Assembly (NCBI RefSeq): GCF_022012475.1
Contig: NZ_JAKLWS010000002.1
Coordinates: forward strand, 1-64,000
DNA length: 64,000 bases
Reading direction: 5' to 3'
DNA from: Rhodohalobacter sulfatireducens
GTDB lineage: Bacteria > Bacteroidota > Rhodothermia > Balneolales > Balneolaceae
In this document: piece by piece, positions 61,849 through 64,000 of the stretch
Numbering within the stretch: the first letter of the stretch is position 1
Layout of the letters: every line of letters begins with the position of its first letter
The notes under the pieces: generated by a model
The model's database searches: none
What the model was told of the DNA's origin: nothing
The model's input: only the letters and a program-made list of their open reading frames with translations
Position numbers and translations under genes: made by a program

Positions 61849-64000
61849 TTAGTCCCGAGGTTTCCCATATCCACCCCCGCCGGGAGTTTTTAAAACAAAG
61901 GCGTCTCCGGCCATAAGATCAGCGCCATCTCGCCAGGATAATTCTCTTTTTGATCCATCTTTTTGATTCACGACCTGGCTGCCTTTTTTTCCTTTTTTTC
62001 CACTTTTTAAACCGTATGGAGCAACTGTTCTGTGCTGTGTTAACACTGAAAGGGTGACCGGTTCGGTAAATTTCATCACTCTGATAATTCCATCCCCGCC
62101 TTTCCATCGTCCGGCCCCGCCTGAGCCTTCCCGAATTTGATATCGGCTCAAAAGAACAGGGTAACGGTGTTCAAGAATTTCAGGATCAGTGGCGCGTGTA
62201 TTAGTCATATGTTGATGAACAGCATCTGCACCATTGAAGCCATTTCCGGCCCCGGTTCCGCCGGCAACCGTTTCGTAATATCCGAATGAATCGTTTCCAA
62301 AAAGCACGTTATTCATGGTTCCATAGCTGCAGGCAGCCAAATTAAAAGCTTTGAGAAGAGTATCCGTCAGCCGCTGACTCGTCTCGATATTTCCGCCAAC
62401 TACAGCCGGGCATTTTGTTGGATCATCCGGAAAGTCGGGGTTCAGCATACCTATAGGAATATTGATTTCAACCGGCTCTAGGAGTCCGTCATTCAGGGGG
62501 AGAGGTTCGTCAATCAGTAACCGCAGTACATAAATAATTACACTTTTTACGATAGACGGATTGGCATTCAAATTTCCGGGGTGAACATCAGAGGTTCCCT
62601 TAAAATCGATTGAAAGTGAAGAACCAGAAATTATACATTTTACGTGAAGTTGAGAGCCGTCATCCAGCTTTTCGGTAGCTTCATAAATCCCATCTTCAAT
62701 ATTTTTCAGGGTTGATCTCATCCGCTCCGACGCATACGATTTCAAGCGTTGCATATATTTTATCACCTCATCCCGACCGTAGTTTTCAACCAGTTTTTTA
62801 AGCTCTTCCGCTCCACGATAGTTGGCTGCAACTGCGGCTCGGATATCCGCCATATTCTCATCGAAAGATCGCGTAGGATAGATGTTTTCTTTGAGCAGTT
62901 GTTCAAGCGGTTTCCAATTAAACTCCCCGGCTTTTGCGATAAAAGTTGGTGGAATCACAACTCCCTCTTCGGCCAGGTTGTCTGCATCAGGTGGCATGGA
63001 ACCCGGGCGCTTGCCGCCAATTTCTGCATGATGAGCGCGGCTGGCTGTAAATCCTATTTGTTCACCATTTACAAAAACGGGTGTTATAACCGTTACATCC
63101 GGCAGGTGTGAACCGCCAAATCCGGGGTGATTCGTAATAATCACATCTCCATCCTTTAGACCTTCAAAATTTCCAAAACTTTGGAGGTCTTTAATCAACG
63201 TTCTAACACAAGTTCCCATCGCGCCCAAATGAACCGGAATATGAGGGGCATTCACTACGAGGTATCCATCAGCATCCAGGAGGGCGCAGGAGAAATCCAG
63301 TCGTTCCTTCACATTTACAGAGATCGCCGTTCGTCGAAGCATTTCACCCATCTGGTCGGCAACCGAGGTAAACCGATTCGTGTACAACTGCAGATTGATG
63401 CTCTCGGATTTTTCGTAATCACCGGTAGAGCCGGCAGTTGAGATTTGTTCAAATTGCCAGGTTCCATCTGATTGATAAACGCCCTTCCAATTTGGTTCAA
63501 TCACCGTGGTGCTGTGTGGGTCCAAAATGAGTGCGGGTCCCTTCAGATTCATTCCGTGTTTGAGAGAGTCTCTCATATACAGATCTGTATGCTGAGCCTC
63601 TCCATTGCAAATCATGATTGATTTTTTTGAGGGTGATCCATCTGCCTGATTTTTTTCAGTAGCTGATATATCTTTCTCGAAATCGTTAGATCTTTTTTCC
63701 GAGCCGATCACCCGTATGGCTTCCAGCTCTATTTCCCGGTTTTCCACCCAGTGCCCATATTGCTCTTTGTATCTGTTTTGAAATCGTACTCTCAAATCAT
63801 CAAGATTCGATCCATCAATTTCCAGTGATGTATCCTGGCCTTGAAGACGCATGAACAGAATCTGTCGGCCGATCACAATTTTATCTTCCGAAAGTCCCTG
63901 ATCTTTTAGGTTTTCTGTGGCTTTTCGAGTTAATTCTTCAAACCAATCAGAAAGAGAATCAGAAACGTCATCAAGAGGTTTTAAAACCTGTTTGGATGTG
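61849..64000 (-). CDS. 5-oxoprolinase / hydantoinase (HyuA C-terminal plus HyuB), 5'-truncated by window
   Basis: The frame is open to the window edge, so the true start is beyond 64000. The visible 717 residues start in the C-terminal part of a hydantoinase A half (DSLSDWFEELTRKATENL, HSTTVIEPNWKG) and continue into a full HyuB half with NAPHIPVHLGAMG, TNHPGFGGSHLPDVTV, SRAHHAEIGGKRPGSMPP, GNIETSQR and TPGGGGYG. This is the fused arrangement of OplAH. ATP-driven opening of 5-oxoproline or a hydantoin is expected; the ATP-binding N-terminal half is not visible. Confidence 0.9.
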   Translation of the reverse strand, partial: TSKQVLKPLDDVSDSLSDWFEELTRKATENLKDQGLSEDKIVIGRQILFMRLQGQDTSLEIDGSNLDDLRVRFQNRYKEQYGHWVENREIELEAIRVIGSEKRSNDFEKDISATEKNQADGSPSKKSIMICNGEAQHTDLYMRDSLKHGMNLKGPALILDPHSTTVIEPNWKGVYQSDGTWQFEQISTAGSTGDYEKSESINLQLYTNRFTSVADQMGEMLRRTAISVNVKERLDFSCALLDADGYLVVNAPHIPVHLGAMGTCVRTLIKDLQSFGNFEGLKDGDVIITNHPGFGGSHLPDVTVITPVFVNGEQIGFTASRAHHAEIGGKRPGSMPPDADNLAEEGVVIPPTFIAKAGEFNWKPLEQLLKENIYPTRSFDENMADIRAAVAANYRGAEELKKLVENYGRDEVIKYMQRLKSYASERMRSTLKNIEDGIYEATEKLDDGSQLHVKCIISGSSLSIDFKGTSDVHPGNLNANPSIVKSVIIYVLRLLIDEPLPLNDGLLEPVEINIPIGMLNPDFPDDPTKCPAVVGGNIETSQRLTDTLLKAFNLAACSYGTMNNVLFGNDSFGYYETVAGGTGAGNGFNGADAVHQHMTNTRATDPEILEHRYPVLLSRYQIREGSGGAGRWKGGDGIIRVMKFTEPVTLSVLTQHRTVAPYGLKSGKKGKKGSQVVNQKDGSKRELSWRDGADLMAGDAFVLKTPGGGGYGKPRD

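Overview
The window looks like a chromosomal segment of a marine member of the Balneolales/Rhodothermota (Bacteroidota sensu lato). The inference rests on a secreted protein ending in a QNYPNPFNP-type sorting domain (type IX secretion), many signal-peptide or lipoprotein hydrolases, weak Shine-Dalgarno use with several TTG/GTG starts, a Bacteroidetes-like TTTG/TAnnTTT promoter before lepA, and dispersed CCCCTC...GAGGGG palindromes between genes. I saw no rRNA, tRNA, CRISPR array or phage block. All assignments are from reading the sequence; no database search was made.

Layout. 0-7.6 kb: the end of a probable IS3-type element abutting ispH, a DEAD-box helicase, a large M14 carboxypeptidase, OsmC and a NAGPA-domain protein. 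7.7-11.6 kb: an efflux module (membrane-fusion protein plus two MacB-like permeases) with no ATPase beside it. 11.8-20.1 kb: a two-component locus in which a TPR histidine kinase and its NarL/FixJ-type regulator bracket two large envelope proteins. Two near-identical palindromes (ATACCTA-N4-TAGGTAT, matching the NarL 7-2-7 layout) lie 60-70 bp before the first envelope gene and before a convergent secreted-protein gene. 20.2-28.7 kb: a T9SS beta-helix protein, mnmE, a secreted AbgB-like amidohydrolase, a DUF3179 lipoprotein, a decayed second copy of the amidohydrolase 3' end, and a vapBC pair. 28.7-35.4 kb: pdxH, a thioredoxin-like ferredoxin, a DASS transporter with its own response regulator and cNMP-domain kinase, a serpin, and an unlisted 31-residue Cys protein with a strong terminator.

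35.5-41.5 kb: a histidine operon read leftward, hisL-hisG-hisD-hisC-hisB-hisH-hisA. The unlisted hisL leader encodes 8 His in 25 residues and is followed by alternative hairpins, so transcription attenuation is likely. hisF and hisI/hisE are not in the window, and hisB carries a 105-residue N-terminal domain that looks like a degenerate HAD phosphatase. 41.7-45.4 kb: a DUF4382 lipoprotein, a CE15-like esterase, a small thiamine-binding-like protein and a sulfotransferase. 45.8-50.6 kb: lepA, a secreted unknown, lepB, a membrane unknown and tag. 50.9-64 kb: a secreted DinB-like protein, an ABC-F ATPase whose stop codon lies in a heptamer repeat, a BNR-like lipoprotein, an M19 dipeptidase, lysA flanked by palindromic repeats, an M28 peptidase, an atypical Nramp transporter, a trypsin-like lipoprotein, and a 5-oxoprolinase/hydantoinase gene cut by the window edge.

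Strongest leads: the palindrome pair tied to the locally encoded regulator, the his leader and attenuator, and a nested repeat element at 56.5 kb.
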